From positions 1 through 64,000 of IMG/VR virus record IMGVR_UViG_3300025872_000050: a stretch of DNA of 64,000 nt, one strand, 5' to 3'. Source of the DNA: a virus. This document shows, in pieces, positions 43,394 through 52,089 of this stretch. Positions within the stretch are counted from its first letter, which is position 1. Each line of letters starts with the position of its first letter. The position numbers and the translations under genes were made by a program. The notes below the pieces were generated by a model. The model saw only the letters and a program-made list of their open reading frames with translations, did not search any database and was not told the DNA's origin.

Positions 43394-46342
43394 GTGTCTA
43401 TCAATGAACTACTGAGATCGCTGCTGGGAGACCGGATCCCTCCGGGCTCGCACGGCGATGTCTCGATCAAGTGCTTCCATCACGAGGATGAGCATAACTC
43501 GTGCTCGCTCAACCTCGACACGGGGTTGTGGGTCTGCCATTCGTCTGGGCAGGGCGGGAACCTGCTCACGGCCGTGAAGCACATCAAGGGATGCTCGTCA
43601 GCTGAGGCTAAGAAGTTCATCGCTGAAGCTGGGATCGACATGGGGAAGGCTCAGCCGAAGACCAAGGCGGACGAGCCCGACAAGATCATCGACGAGTCGA
43701 TCTCGAAGGTCTATCAGAAGAACCTCGCCCACAATCCCGAGGCGCGCTCGACTGCGATCACCGACTTTGGCTGGTCGGACGAGGCGATGCGCGAGTTCGA
43801 GATCGGCTGGGACGAGAAGACCCAGCGCTACGTCTACCCCATCCGCAACGAGATGGGGCAGCTCGTCAACTTCAGGCTGTACGACCCGAAGGCGTCCGGC
43901 GAGAACAAGGTCATCTCCTGGAAGAGAGGCCACGGCCAAGTTAGGCTGTGGCCTTTCACGTCTCTGGACGCGGACACGCTCGTGCTCTGCGAGGGCGAGA
44001 AGGACTGCGTCATCATGAACCAGGTCCTTCGCGACAACCGCGTCGAGGGCTGGGCAGCGATCACCGGCACGGGTGGAGCAGGCACGTGGAAGTCCGCCTG
44101 GAACGAGCGCTTCGCTGAGAAGGACGTCATCATCATCTACGACCGCGATCCCGCTGGGATCGAGGCTGCGCAGAAGGTGGCGACTGAGCTGATCGACCAC
44201 GCGACGCGCGTCAAGGTGATCACGCTCGACATCATCCAACCCAAGAACGCAGACGTCACCGACTACTTCGTCGTCGGAGGCAAGGGGTGGGACGACCTCA
44301 AGCGGCTGATCGACGAGACTGACTACTTCACGCCGCAGACCAAGGTGCACAAGCCGGTCGGGGTCAAGGACGAGACGCTCTACAAGCCGCACCTCGCAGA
44401 GGCGTCAGAGGACCGTTACCTCTACAAGAGGCTCGAGCTCAAGGTCATGGTGGCCGGCAAGGACCTCGCGCCGTATGCGGTGCCGAGGACGATGACCTTC
44501 GACTGCTACATGGACCAAGGCAACATGTGCAACGGCTGCTCGAACGCCAACAACAACGGGCTGCAGGTCGTCGACATCCACGACGACGACCCCGACATCA
44601 TCAAGCTCGTCAAGGTGCCTGAGGACGTGCAGCAGAACGTCATCCGACGCAAGCGAGGCATCAACACGCGCTGTCGAGCGGTCGAGGTGACGTCCGACGA
44701 CTACCACAACGTGGAAGAGGTCACGCTGATCCCGGAGCTCGACTTCAGCTCGCAGCTCGAACGTGAGCACGTGAGCCGCACGGCGTACGTCATGGAGCAC
44801 GGGATCATGGCCAACAAGAGCTACGTCATGCGCGGCACGTCTGTGCCCCATCCCAAGAGCCAGCACGTTGTCCACTTCGTCGAGCAGGTCGACCCGGCAC
44901 AGGACTCGATCGACGGCTTCGAGCTGGACGACGTCAAGATCGACCGGCTCAAGAAGTTCCAGGTCAACAAGCCCGGCATCGAGGGAGTGCGCGCCAAGTT
45001 CGAGGAGATCGCCCACGACCTGACGATCAACGTGACGCGGATCTACGGCCGCGAGGACCTGATCGTCTCGGCCGATCTCTGCTACCACTCGGTGATCGCC
45101 TTCGACTTCATGGACAAGCCTGTCGCGAAGGCCTGGGGCGACATCATCATCCTCGGCGATACGAGGACGGGGAAGTCAGAGACGATCGCGGCGCTCGTGA
45201 AGCACTACCGCCTCGGCTCCATGAGCGTGGCCGAGAACACGAGCTTTGCCGGACTGATCGGCGGCCTGCGTCAGGAAGCTGGCGGACGTTGGTCGATCAT
45301 GTGGGGCTCGATCCCGCTCAACGATCGGCGGCTGCTCGTGATCGACGAGGCCTCGGGCCTGTCGGTCGACTCGATCGGAGCCATGTCCGGCATCCGCTCG
45401 AACGGCATCGCTGAGATGATCAAGATCGCGGGCATCCAGAGGACGATGGCCCGCACGCGGCTGATCTGGATCACCAACCCTCGGAACCCGAGAGCCATGA
45501 GCGAGTACTCGCACGGGGTCGAGGTGATCAGGGAGGTGATCGGCCGGCCGGAGGACATCGCTCGCTTCGACTTCGCCATCAGCGCGGCGACGAACGAGGT
45601 CTCGATCGACCTCATCAACGCGTTCACACACGAGCACGTGCCACACGAGTACACGAGCGACATGTGCCGCTTGCTGATCCTCTGGGCCTGGAGTCGCAAG
45701 TCGGAGAACATCGTCTTCACCGAGCCCGCGGTCAAGAAGGTGCTCGAGCTCGCTACCGAACAGAGCTCCCGCTACGCATCGGAGGGCGGCATCCCGCTCG
45801 TCGAAGGAGGCAACCACCGCATCAAGCTCGCCAAGCTGGCGGTCGCCGCAGCGATCAGAGTCTTCAGCACAGAGGACGGCGTCAACGTCATCGTCAAGCC
45901 GGAGCACGTCGAGTTCGTGGCGGGGCACCTCGACCAGCTGTACGAAAAGCGCTCGCTCGACTACTCCGGCTTCAGCCAGGCAGTGCTGGCGAGGTCGCAT
46001 GTGCCTGACTCCGCGATCCTCGACGCCGAGGAGTGGGTCAAGCAGAACCCCGAGTGGGCCGAGCTCTGGCTGCTCTACCCGGCCCTCAGGGTGGACGACT
46101 TCAAGAACCAGTTCGATCTCGAGGTGAAGGAGGTCAAGAGCGAGATCATCAGGCCGCTGAGCAAGCTGCGCATGATCGAGAAGTCGCGGGAGAGCGCGTT
46201 CCGCAAGACTCCGGTCTTCATCGACGTGCTCAAGCGTATGCGCGAGGTCGGCCACATCTCGTTCGGCCAGGCCAACGGGTCCGCTCCTGCTGCGGCACCT
46301 GTCGCAGCGGCTGTGGCGGATGACGACGACATCCCGTTCTAG
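43394..46342 (+). CDS. Primase fused to MCM-type AAA+ replicative helicase
   Basis: 982 residues from GTG. An N-terminal zinc-finger-like region (CFHHEDEH...WVCHSSGQGGN) resembles CHC2 of DnaG primases. Toprim follows: CEGEKD (near 198) and YDRDPAG (near 249). From ~575 an AAA+ module matches MCM: Walker A GDTRTGKS (588-595), Walker B LLVIDE (DE 651-652), sensor-1 ITNPRN (N695), and ARFD (724-726), like MCM's arginine finger SRFD. A winged-helix-like C-terminus ends DDDDIPF, an SSB-tip sequence. It would prime and unwind the phage fork. A MCM-type ring in place of the usual DnaB/RecA-type helicase is unusual. Confidence 0.8.
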   Translation: MSINELLRSLLGDRIPPGSHGDVSIKCFHHEDEHNSCSLNLDTGLWVCHSSGQGGNLLTAVKHIKGCSSAEAKKFIAEAGIDMGKAQPKTKADEPDKIIDESISKVYQKNLAHNPEARSTAITDFGWSDEAMREFEIGWDEKTQRYVYPIRNEMGQLVNFRLYDPKASGENKVISWKRGHGQVRLWPFTSLDADTLVLCEGEKDCVIMNQVLRDNRVEGWAAITGTGGAGTWKSAWNERFAEKDVIIIYDRDPAGIEAAQKVATELIDHATRVKVITLDIIQPKNADVTDYFVVGGKGWDDLKRLIDETDYFTPQTKVHKPVGVKDETLYKPHLAEASEDRYLYKRLELKVMVAGKDLAPYAVPRTMTFDCYMDQGNMCNGCSNANNNGLQVVDIHDDDPDIIKLVKVPEDVQQNVIRRKRGINTRCRAVEVTSDDYHNVEEVTLIPELDFSSQLEREHVSRTAYVMEHGIMANKSYVMRGTSVPHPKSQHVVHFVEQVDPAQDSIDGFELDDVKIDRLKKFQVNKPGIEGVRAKFEEIAHDLTINVTRIYGREDLIVSADLCYHSVIAFDFMDKPVAKAWGDIIILGDTRTGKSETIAALVKHYRLGSMSVAENTSFAGLIGGLRQEAGGRWSIMWGSIPLNDRRLLVIDEASGLSVDSIGAMSGIRSNGIAEMIKIAGIQRTMARTRLIWITNPRNPRAMSEYSHGVEVIREVIGRPEDIARFDFAISAATNEVSIDLINAFTHEHVPHEYTSDMCRLLILWAWSRKSENIVFTEPAVKKVLELATEQSSRYASEGGIPLVEGGNHRIKLAKLAVAAAIRVFSTEDGVNVIVKPEHVEFVAGHLDQLYEKRSLDYSGFSQAVLARSHVPDSAILDAEEWVKQNPEWAELWLLYPALRVDDFKNQFDLEVKEVKSEIIRPLSKLRMIEKSRESAFRKTPVFIDVLKRMREVGHISFGQANGSAPAAAPVAAAVADDDDIPF

Positions 46343-46350
46343 GAGGTGAC

Positions 46351-46788
46351 ATGGAAAGACAGGAGATGAAGGACCTTGAGCTGTTCCAAGCTCCCGCTGA
46401 GTTCGATCCCCTCGAGTCTCAGCGCGAGCTCCAGCGCAAGATCTGGGCCCGCGGTGTCAACGAAGGCAGAGCACCGGTGCCGCATCACGCGACCGCCGTC
46501 ACGTACGAACAGCTGCTGCAGCGCATCCGCTTCAACCACGAGGCGGACGCCGCAGAGAAGATCGAGATGCTCGACTGGCTGCCGTGGAAGTCATGGAAGA
46601 CGTACGAGGTCTACCTCGACAAGCCGGTGGACGAAGACACGCGGCTCGAGCTCAAGTTCGAGCTGATCGACCGCTTCCACTTCATGCTCAACGAAGCGCT
46701 CGCGCTGGGCATGACGTGGTCGGAGTTCATGGACATCTTCTTCACCAAGCAGCTCGAGAACCACCGACGACAGGGCGAGGGATATTGA
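46351..46788 (+). CDS. Dimeric dUTPase/dCTPase-like pyrophosphatase
   Basis: 145 residues; AGGAGGTGAC precedes the ATG. DWLPWKSWKTY, ELIDRFHFMLNEALALGM and KQLENHRRQGEGY follow the all-alpha NTP pyrophosphatase pattern of dimeric dUTPases (metal-binding E/D-rich helices, final NxxRQxxGY). T4 dCTPase/dUTPase belongs to the same superfamily. With dCMP deaminase and the dCMP-type thymidylate-synthase homologue nearby, hydrolysis of dUTP and possibly dCTP is plausible. Confidence 0.75.
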   Translation: MERQEMKDLELFQAPAEFDPLESQRELQRKIWARGVNEGRAPVPHHATAVTYEQLLQRIRFNHEADAAEKIEMLDWLPWKSWKTYEVYLDKPVDEDTRLELKFELIDRFHFMLNEALALGMTWSEFMDIFFTKQLENHRRQGEGY

Positions 46789-46922
46789 TGGACTTCGAAG
46801 ATCAGCTGGAGGAGAACTTGCGCGAAGCCGTCCGCAAGATGCTCCGCAATGAGGCGCCGCTGTGGCACGTGCTCTCAGTGGTCGCAGAAGTCGGCCAGGA
46901 GGAAGCAGAGACCGATGACTGA
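46788..46922 (+). CDS. 44-residue helical protein
   Basis: It starts at TGATG directly after the pyrophosphatase and overlaps the methyltransferase by eight bases. MDFEDQLEENLREAVRKMLR is followed by a hydrophobic helix (WHVLSVVAEVGQEEAE). Acidic overall, without cysteines. Coupling on both sides supports translation. Function unknown. Confidence 0.55.
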   Translation: MDFEDQLEENLREAVRKMLRNEAPLWHVLSVVAEVGQEEAETDD

Positions 46923-48006
46923 CGTGAAGGCTCTGAGCATCATGATGGGCACGGGAGGCATGGCCGTCGGCTTCGAGAACGCCGGCGTCGAGACGGTCGC
47001 CTACCTCGAGAACAACCCGAACTACGGAGCTCCGACCAGGCGCAACTTCCCCGACGCGTGGCACACCACCGACATGGAGGAGTGGGACGCTGTCGTCGAG
47101 GAGTACACGGGAGAGATCCCGATCGTCTACGGCAACCCGCCGTGCCAGGGCTTGACAGGCGCGAACAAGGCGGCGTCTCCCGACCACTGGAAGAACAAGC
47201 TCTTCCCGCAGGCCGTCGAGTGGGCGGTGAAGCTCGAGCCCGAGATCATCGCCTTCGAGAACATCCCGCGCATGCTCTCGATGGGTCGCGAGCACCTCGC
47301 AGCTGCGGACGAGATCGCGAAGCATCACGGCTACCACCTCTCGATCCATCGACACGCAGCTGGAGACTTCGGAGTCTCCCAGCGTCGGCCACGAGTGATG
47401 TTCGTCTGGAGCAGGCGGCAGTACCTCTGGCCCAGCCACGAGTACCGCCCGCCGGCGACGGTCAAGGACGCGATCTCAGACCTCTACGAGGTCACGCCCA
47501 ACGATGACGGCTCGTGGATGAAGCACGAGGTCCCTCCACAGAGCGAGTACCAGGAGCTAATGCGCCTCACTCGCGACAGGGCGGGCACGGTCAAAGGCTT
47601 CGTCAACCACTACGCTATGTGGACAGCGCCGCATCACAGCGACATCCCTCAAGGCGGAGCATGGATGGAGATGGAGCGCGAGCTCCTCACCGACAAGGAG
47701 CGCGAGCGGCTCGACGCGGGCAGGATCTTCAACGCCGCTGAGATCAGGCGGCTTCGAGAGGACAAGCACGCGTCCACCGTCACGGCCATGCAGAACAAGA
47801 TGCACCCGCTCGAGCCTCGGCTGATCAGCGTGCGCGAGGCGGCTCGGCTGATGGGCTTCCCAGACTGGTTCGAGTTCCCCAACTCGTGGGACTACGGGCA
47901 GATGTCAGCGGGCGTGTGTCCGCCGGTCACCGAGTGGTTCGCCAAGATGTTCTCGCACGTGCTCGCAGGGACGCCGATCCCGGTCCCTGTCGGAAGGCTC
48001 TTCTAA
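46915..48006 (+). CDS. DNA cytosine-C5 methyltransferase
   Basis: 363 residues from ATG 46915. Motif I MMGTGGMAVGFENAG departs from the usual F-x-G-x-G; motif IV GNPPCQG contains catalytic C77; motif VI is FENIPRM; motif VIII QRRPRVMFVW; motifs IX/X include RLISVREAARLMGFPD and GQMSAGVCPPVTEWFA. It methylates cytosine C5 in a specific site, either protecting phage DNA from restriction or creating a base for further modification. No cognate endonuclease is next to it, so it is an orphan. Confidence 0.85.
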   Translation: MTDVKALSIMMGTGGMAVGFENAGVETVAYLENNPNYGAPTRRNFPDAWHTTDMEEWDAVVEEYTGEIPIVYGNPPCQGLTGANKAASPDHWKNKLFPQAVEWAVKLEPEIIAFENIPRMLSMGREHLAAADEIAKHHGYHLSIHRHAAGDFGVSQRRPRVMFVWSRRQYLWPSHEYRPPATVKDAISDLYEVTPNDDGSWMKHEVPPQSEYQELMRLTRDRAGTVKGFVNHYAMWTAPHHSDIPQGGAWMEMERELLTDKERERLDAGRIFNAAEIRRLREDKHASTVTAMQNKMHPLEPRLISVREAARLMGFPDWFEFPNSWDYGQMSAGVCPPVTEWFAKMFSHVLAGTPIPVPVGRLF

Positions 48007-48010
48007 GATG

Positions 48011-48016
48011 TATAAT
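48011..48016 (+). promoter_or_regulatory. Promoter P6 -10 element
   Basis: TATAAT, a perfect -10, follows the methyltransferase stop by four bases. The -35 region is not clear. AAGGAGG lies at about 48032, before the clamp ATG at 48046. Confidence 0.5.
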
Positions 48017-48045
48017 CAAAATATCCACAACTTCAAGGAGGCTGC

Positions 48046-49140
48046 ATGTCCACAGTAGCGACCAAGACAGAGGTCTCGGTCGACCGCGACGAGCTGCTCA
48101 ACGCTCTCCTGTCCGTCGGAGGGTACGCAGCGAAGTCGCATCACGTCGACCAGTACCGCTGGCTCCGGCTGACCGTCACAGCCGACAGCGCGATGTTCTC
48201 GGCCAGCAACGGCGACGTCGCGGCGTCGCGGTACCTCTCGCTTTCGGGCCCGGAGATGGACATCCTCGTCCCGCGGCGTCTGATCGACGTCACCAAGGCG
48301 ATGCCGTCCGGCGCGACGCTCAAGCTGACGTTCGGGGATGGCAAGGTGAGCGTGTATGGAGGCAAGGGCACGACGCGCTTCAAGCTCGGGCTCTCGTCGC
48401 AGGAACCGCTCGGGATCGACACGGGCACGAGGCTCGACTGGAGCGACGCCATCGTCCTCACCCAGAGGACGCTGGACGCGTTCGCAGTCGCGTCTCAGTT
48501 CTGCGGGTACGACCCCTCGCGGCCGATGCTCCAGAACGTCCAGCTCAAGGACGGGATGATGATGTCGACCGACACGCACCGCATGTTCTGCGCCAAGGTC
48601 GACGGCATCGATCTCGACGACCTCGCGATCCCGGGCTCGGTCATCGGGCAGCTGAACAACTTCGGCGCGGCCCAGCTCATGTTCAACGACTCCACCGTCT
48701 ACGGGCGCAACAGCGACTTCTTCTTCCGCGCTCGCCGGATCGACGGTGCGTTCCCGGACCTGTCCACCATGATCCAGAACGTCCTGGACACGGACGGCTC
48801 GTTCAACGTGGGCGTCGACGCAGACTCGCTGATCGACGCGCTCAACAGCGTCGCGGTCATCTCGTCCGGGCCGTCGCAGACCATCTCGATGAAGCTGGGC
48901 GAGGGTCAGCTGGCGCTCGACTTGACGAACCAGGACGGCGACGCTCGCGAGGAGGTCTCAGCCACGGACTCTCGCGACCTGCGGGTCGGCTTCAACCTCG
49001 AGCAGCTCCGGAGCGGGCTCAAGCTGTTCTCCGGCAAGAAGCTCACGATGACGTTCGTCAACGAGCTGCGACCCGTCGTGCTGTCCAGCCCAGACGCGAC
49101 GGACGAGACCCGATTCATGATCGCACCGGTGCGGATCTGA
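48046..49140 (+). CDS. Sliding clamp (DNA polymerase III beta-like)
   Basis: 364 residues, the length of bacterial DnaN. The three-domain repeat pattern is visible: VDRDELLNALLSVGGY at the first helix; VPRRLIDVTKAMPSG; a middle domain with LSTDTHRM-like MMSTDTHRMFC; a third beginning VGVDADSLIDALNSVAV; and the terminus FMIAPVRI, resembling the MP(M/V)RL end of beta clamps. It gives processivity to the family A polymerase at 54,275. It has its own promoter (P6). Confidence 0.85.
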   Translation: MSTVATKTEVSVDRDELLNALLSVGGYAAKSHHVDQYRWLRLTVTADSAMFSASNGDVAASRYLSLSGPEMDILVPRRLIDVTKAMPSGATLKLTFGDGKVSVYGGKGTTRFKLGLSSQEPLGIDTGTRLDWSDAIVLTQRTLDAFAVASQFCGYDPSRPMLQNVQLKDGMMMSTDTHRMFCAKVDGIDLDDLAIPGSVIGQLNNFGAAQLMFNDSTVYGRNSDFFFRARRIDGAFPDLSTMIQNVLDTDGSFNVGVDADSLIDALNSVAVISSGPSQTISMKLGEGQLALDLTNQDGDAREEVSATDSRDLRVGFNLEQLRSGLKLFSGKKLTMTFVNELRPVVLSSPDATDETRFMIAPVRI

Positions 49141-49334
49141 TGGCTGCCGATATTCGTTACTACGAGGCGATCGCTCGCAAGCTGGTCGACATCGGCGCGG
49201 AGCTCGATCCTGAGCACCAAGCGGCATGGGACGAGATCGACAGAGGCGAGCAGAACTTCGCCATCGAGGTCATCCGCAAGGCCGTCGACGACAAGATCAT
49301 CGAGCCAGGCGTCTGGCTCTTTCCCAAGCCGTAG
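49140..49334 (+). CDS. Small hypothetical protein after clamp
   Basis: 64 residues from ATG 49140 overlapping the clamp stop (TGATG). MAADIRYYEAIARKLVDIGA is helical; the rest (EVIRKAVDDKIIEPGVWLFP) is amphipathic. Nine bases separate it from the next gene. No motif recognised. Confidence 0.6.
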   Translation: MAADIRYYEAIARKLVDIGAELDPEHQAAWDEIDRGEQNFAIEVIRKAVDDKIIEPGVWLFPKP

Positions 49335-49343
49335 GAGGCTGCA

Positions 49344-50612
49344 ATGAAGCTGTTCTGGTACGACCGCGGGCTCTGCAACCAGAGCTCAGCGATCGCGAAC
49401 CTCCCCGAAGAGGACGAAGTCTTCATGGTCTTCAGCCCGGGGCTCAAGCACACCGAGCCGAACATGACCGGCAACGAGCTCTGGAAGGTGCCGCTGCTGC
49501 ACCACCTTGCAGACTCGGGTCACGAGATCACGCGCGGGTCGACTCGCAGGATCGAGCCGTCGGAGGAGCGGGACTTCGACCTGCGTCGCCTGCGCGACAT
49601 GTACCCCGAGTACGGAGCCTTCGTCCGCGATCGCGACCCGATGCTGGACACGGCGATCTGGGACATCCACAAGGAGCTCGAGCAGGAGTACATCAAGGAG
49701 GGCGTCGGCGACCGCATCAACACGGCCGACGTCATCAAGAAGTGGCTCAAGGAGAAGCCGTTCGGCACCGGGCCGGACGTCGACCTAGCGCTGTTCATCG
49801 TCATGAGGAGCAACCCGATCTCTGCTCTCGAGCAGACGTACCAGATCGCCATGTTCCTCATGCGCGGCATCCCGGTCATGCTCTGGGACCACGATCGGCA
49901 GATCGCCGGCACCGCTCGCAGCCTCATGCACGGCGGGCTCGACTGGCCGCACCCGCTGATCACGGTCATCGCTCCGTACGACGTCGACAACAACTGGGGA
50001 GTCCCGGAGCTGATCGACTTCCCCTACACGGAGCACCTCGAGACCTACACGCCGATCGCGGAGCGCGAGTACCCGGGGCAGGTCTACTGCGGCAACGACT
50101 ACGCTCGCGACGCGGAGTTCGCCGCGTACGTCTTCCCGCAGGCCGCCGCCGGCACGCCCACGTGGATCTGGGGCAAGTTCGACGGCCCTGACGGGCTCGA
50201 CAAGCAGACCAAGTGGCCGATGGTCAACTGGATGGGGCGCGTGCCGGCGAACAAGGTCCCGCGCAAGCTGGCACAGGGCCTCTTCACCGTCAACATCGTC
50301 AAGAACACGTACCCCAAGATCGGCCTCATCACGCAGCGCACGTTCGACTCCGTCTGCTACGGCACGCTGCAGATGGCGGACGGCAAGATCCACCGCATCG
50401 GGAAGTACGTCCCCGAGGACTACATCGTCCGCTCCGAGCGCGAGGCCGTCGAGCTCGGACAGAAGATCCTCACGTACAGCGACGAGGAGTACCGCGACGA
50501 GCTCCAGAAGCAGCGGGCGCTCGTGAAGACCAACACGCTGGAGGGCTACTTCTTCCCGCGGTTCGACGAGCTCATGGAGCTCGCCCTCTCAAAGGCTGGT
50601 GTGGCTGCGTGA
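49344..50612 (+). CDS. Putative GT-B glycosyltransferase
   Basis: 422 residues; AGGAGGCTGC precedes the ATG. Two Rossmann-like halves: the first with KLFWYDRGLCNQSSAIANLP, IPVMLWDHDRQIAGTA and PLITVIAPYDVDN; the second with YCGNDYARDAEFAAYVFP, WGKFDG and the donor-side TQRTFDSVCYGTL. This resembles phage DNA-glucosylating GT-B enzymes in layout. It is the first of four consecutive transferase genes, all coupled by overlaps. Acceptor unknown; modified cytosine in phage DNA is the leading hypothesis. Confidence 0.6.
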   Translation: MKLFWYDRGLCNQSSAIANLPEEDEVFMVFSPGLKHTEPNMTGNELWKVPLLHHLADSGHEITRGSTRRIEPSEERDFDLRRLRDMYPEYGAFVRDRDPMLDTAIWDIHKELEQEYIKEGVGDRINTADVIKKWLKEKPFGTGPDVDLALFIVMRSNPISALEQTYQIAMFLMRGIPVMLWDHDRQIAGTARSLMHGGLDWPHPLITVIAPYDVDNNWGVPELIDFPYTEHLETYTPIAEREYPGQVYCGNDYARDAEFAAYVFPQAAAGTPTWIWGKFDGPDGLDKQTKWPMVNWMGRVPANKVPRKLAQGLFTVNIVKNTYPKIGLITQRTFDSVCYGTLQMADGKIHRIGKYVPEDYIVRSEREAVELGQKILTYSDEEYRDELQKQRALVKTNTLEGYFFPRFDELMELALSKAGVAA

Positions 50613-51370
50613 CCGCGCGAGAGCACCTCAGCCAGCTCCCGATGTACTACATCAACCTCGACAAGGACGTCTCGCGCCACACGGGGTTCCTCACGGAGAT
50701 GGCTCCGCTCTTCGGGTCCGCGACCAGGATCGCGGGCATCGAGGGGTGGACGCTCCCGGACGAAGAGGTCGTCGCGTTTCGCCTGCGGCACGCCGAACAC
50801 GCCGGCAAGCCTGCGCCGACCAAGTGGACGGAGCGGGTTTGGCGCATCGCGCGTGGGATGCTCGGGTGCTCGCGCTCGTTCCAGCTCGCGCTGCGGACGG
50901 GGCTCGAAGCGGGTCACGAGCGGTTCGTCCTGTGCGAGGACGACGCGAGGCCCCGCCTCGAGCTGCTGGACATCGTCGAGCCTCCTGGCGGCGACATGGT
51001 CGGGTGGGGAGGCATGCAGTTCGCCGCAGCCGCGACGGACGACGCGCTCTTCCTCTCCGGAAAGCCGCACCGCTGGAAGCCGCTCGACAAGCCGCAGCAC
51101 GGGTCGCACGGGTTCTTCTGCATGCACTGCTACGAGGTCACGCCTCGGTTCGCGGAGGCCCTGCTCGAAGTCATGGCGCTCGAGGACCGCTATAACGATT
51201 GGTGCTGGAACGTGCTGTGGGGGCCGCGGTTCACCGCATGGCAGAGCCTGCCGCAGGTCTTCTGCATCAGGTCTGGGAACCTGAGCACCATCCGTGGGAC
51301 GGTCTCCGCGAACGGCAGGACGGACAGCTTCAACCCAGTACCCCAACTCACCCAGGAGCCGCTGCTATGA
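50609..51370 (+). CDS. GT25-like glycosyltransferase
   Basis: 253 residues from the GTG overlapping the previous stop. PMYYINLDKDVSRHTGFLTE is the characteristic N-terminus of family 25 (LPS/collagen-type) transferases, and FVLCEDDARP provides the acidic metal-binding motif. W-rich segments and a HGFFCMHCYEVTPRFAEAL helix follow. It probably transfers a sugar from a nucleotide donor. Together with neighbours it may build an oligosaccharide on DNA or on a virion protein. Confidence 0.65.
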   Translation: MTAREHLSQLPMYYINLDKDVSRHTGFLTEMAPLFGSATRIAGIEGWTLPDEEVVAFRLRHAEHAGKPAPTKWTERVWRIARGMLGCSRSFQLALRTGLEAGHERFVLCEDDARPRLELLDIVEPPGGDMVGWGGMQFAAAATDDALFLSGKPHRWKPLDKPQHGSHGFFCMHCYEVTPRFAEALLEVMALEDRYNDWCWNVLWGPRFTAWQSLPQVFCIRSGNLSTIRGTVSANGRTDSFNPVPQLTQEPLL

Positions 51371-52089
51371 AGGTCTCATGCGTCATGCCCGTCTGCGGGA
51401 GGCTCGACTTCACCCGCAAGGCTGTGGACTACTTCTTCCGACAGACGGAGGCTGACTCCGAGCTCATCATCGTCGACGACTGGGACGAGCCGACACGCAC
51501 CGTCTACGAAGAGGCGCTCGACATCCCGACGTGGAAGCCACGCATCCGCTACGTGCGAGGGTACGCAGCAGAGATGCCTGCTGGGCCTAAGCGCAACATG
51601 GGCGCCGCAGCTGCGATCGGCGAGTACATCCTCCACTGGGATGACGATGACTGGTACGCTCCCACGAGGATCGAGCACCAGATCTCCCGTCTCGAGGGCA
51701 ACGACGACGTGGACATCACGTGGATGCCCAACGCCGTCTCGTTCTACATCAACACAGGATCGTCATGGGTGCCTCGTCCCGACTCGCACTGGCTCACGAA
51801 CGGGACCGTGGTCCTCGGAGGCTCGCTCGCGTACAAGCGGCACGTGTGGGACGCGGGTGTGCGCTACGAGAACCGCACGTACGCCGACGAAGAGAACTTC
51901 TGCCGCGACGCACGAAAGATGGGGTTCAAGCAGGAGCGCGACGTCACGCCTGAGCAGTGGATGATCATCAGGCACGACGGCCACGGGCGCAAGCATCGGC
52001 CGGGCCCATCAATGATGGCCGGCAAGCCGACCTACGTCCCCGAGAGCGATCTCGAGTTCTACCGCATGATGGGAGGGGCGCTGCTGTGA
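51367..52089 (+). CDS. GT2 glycosyltransferase
   Basis: 240 residues from ATG overlapping the preceding gene (ATGA). Classic GT-A family 2: VSCVMPVCGRLDFTRKAVDY, IIVDDWDEPTR, GPKRNMGAAAAIGEYILHWD, with the DxD-type DDDDW metal site, and a late ENFCRDARKMGF segment. It uses a nucleotide-sugar donor with inversion. Third of the four-gene set. Confidence 0.8.
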   Translation: MKVSCVMPVCGRLDFTRKAVDYFFRQTEADSELIIVDDWDEPTRTVYEEALDIPTWKPRIRYVRGYAAEMPAGPKRNMGAAAAIGEYILHWDDDDWYAPTRIEHQISRLEGNDDVDITWMPNAVSFYINTGSSWVPRPDSHWLTNGTVVLGGSLAYKRHVWDAGVRYENRTYADEENFCRDARKMGFKQERDVTPEQWMIIRHDGHGRKHRPGPSMMAGKPTYVPESDLEFYRMMGGALL

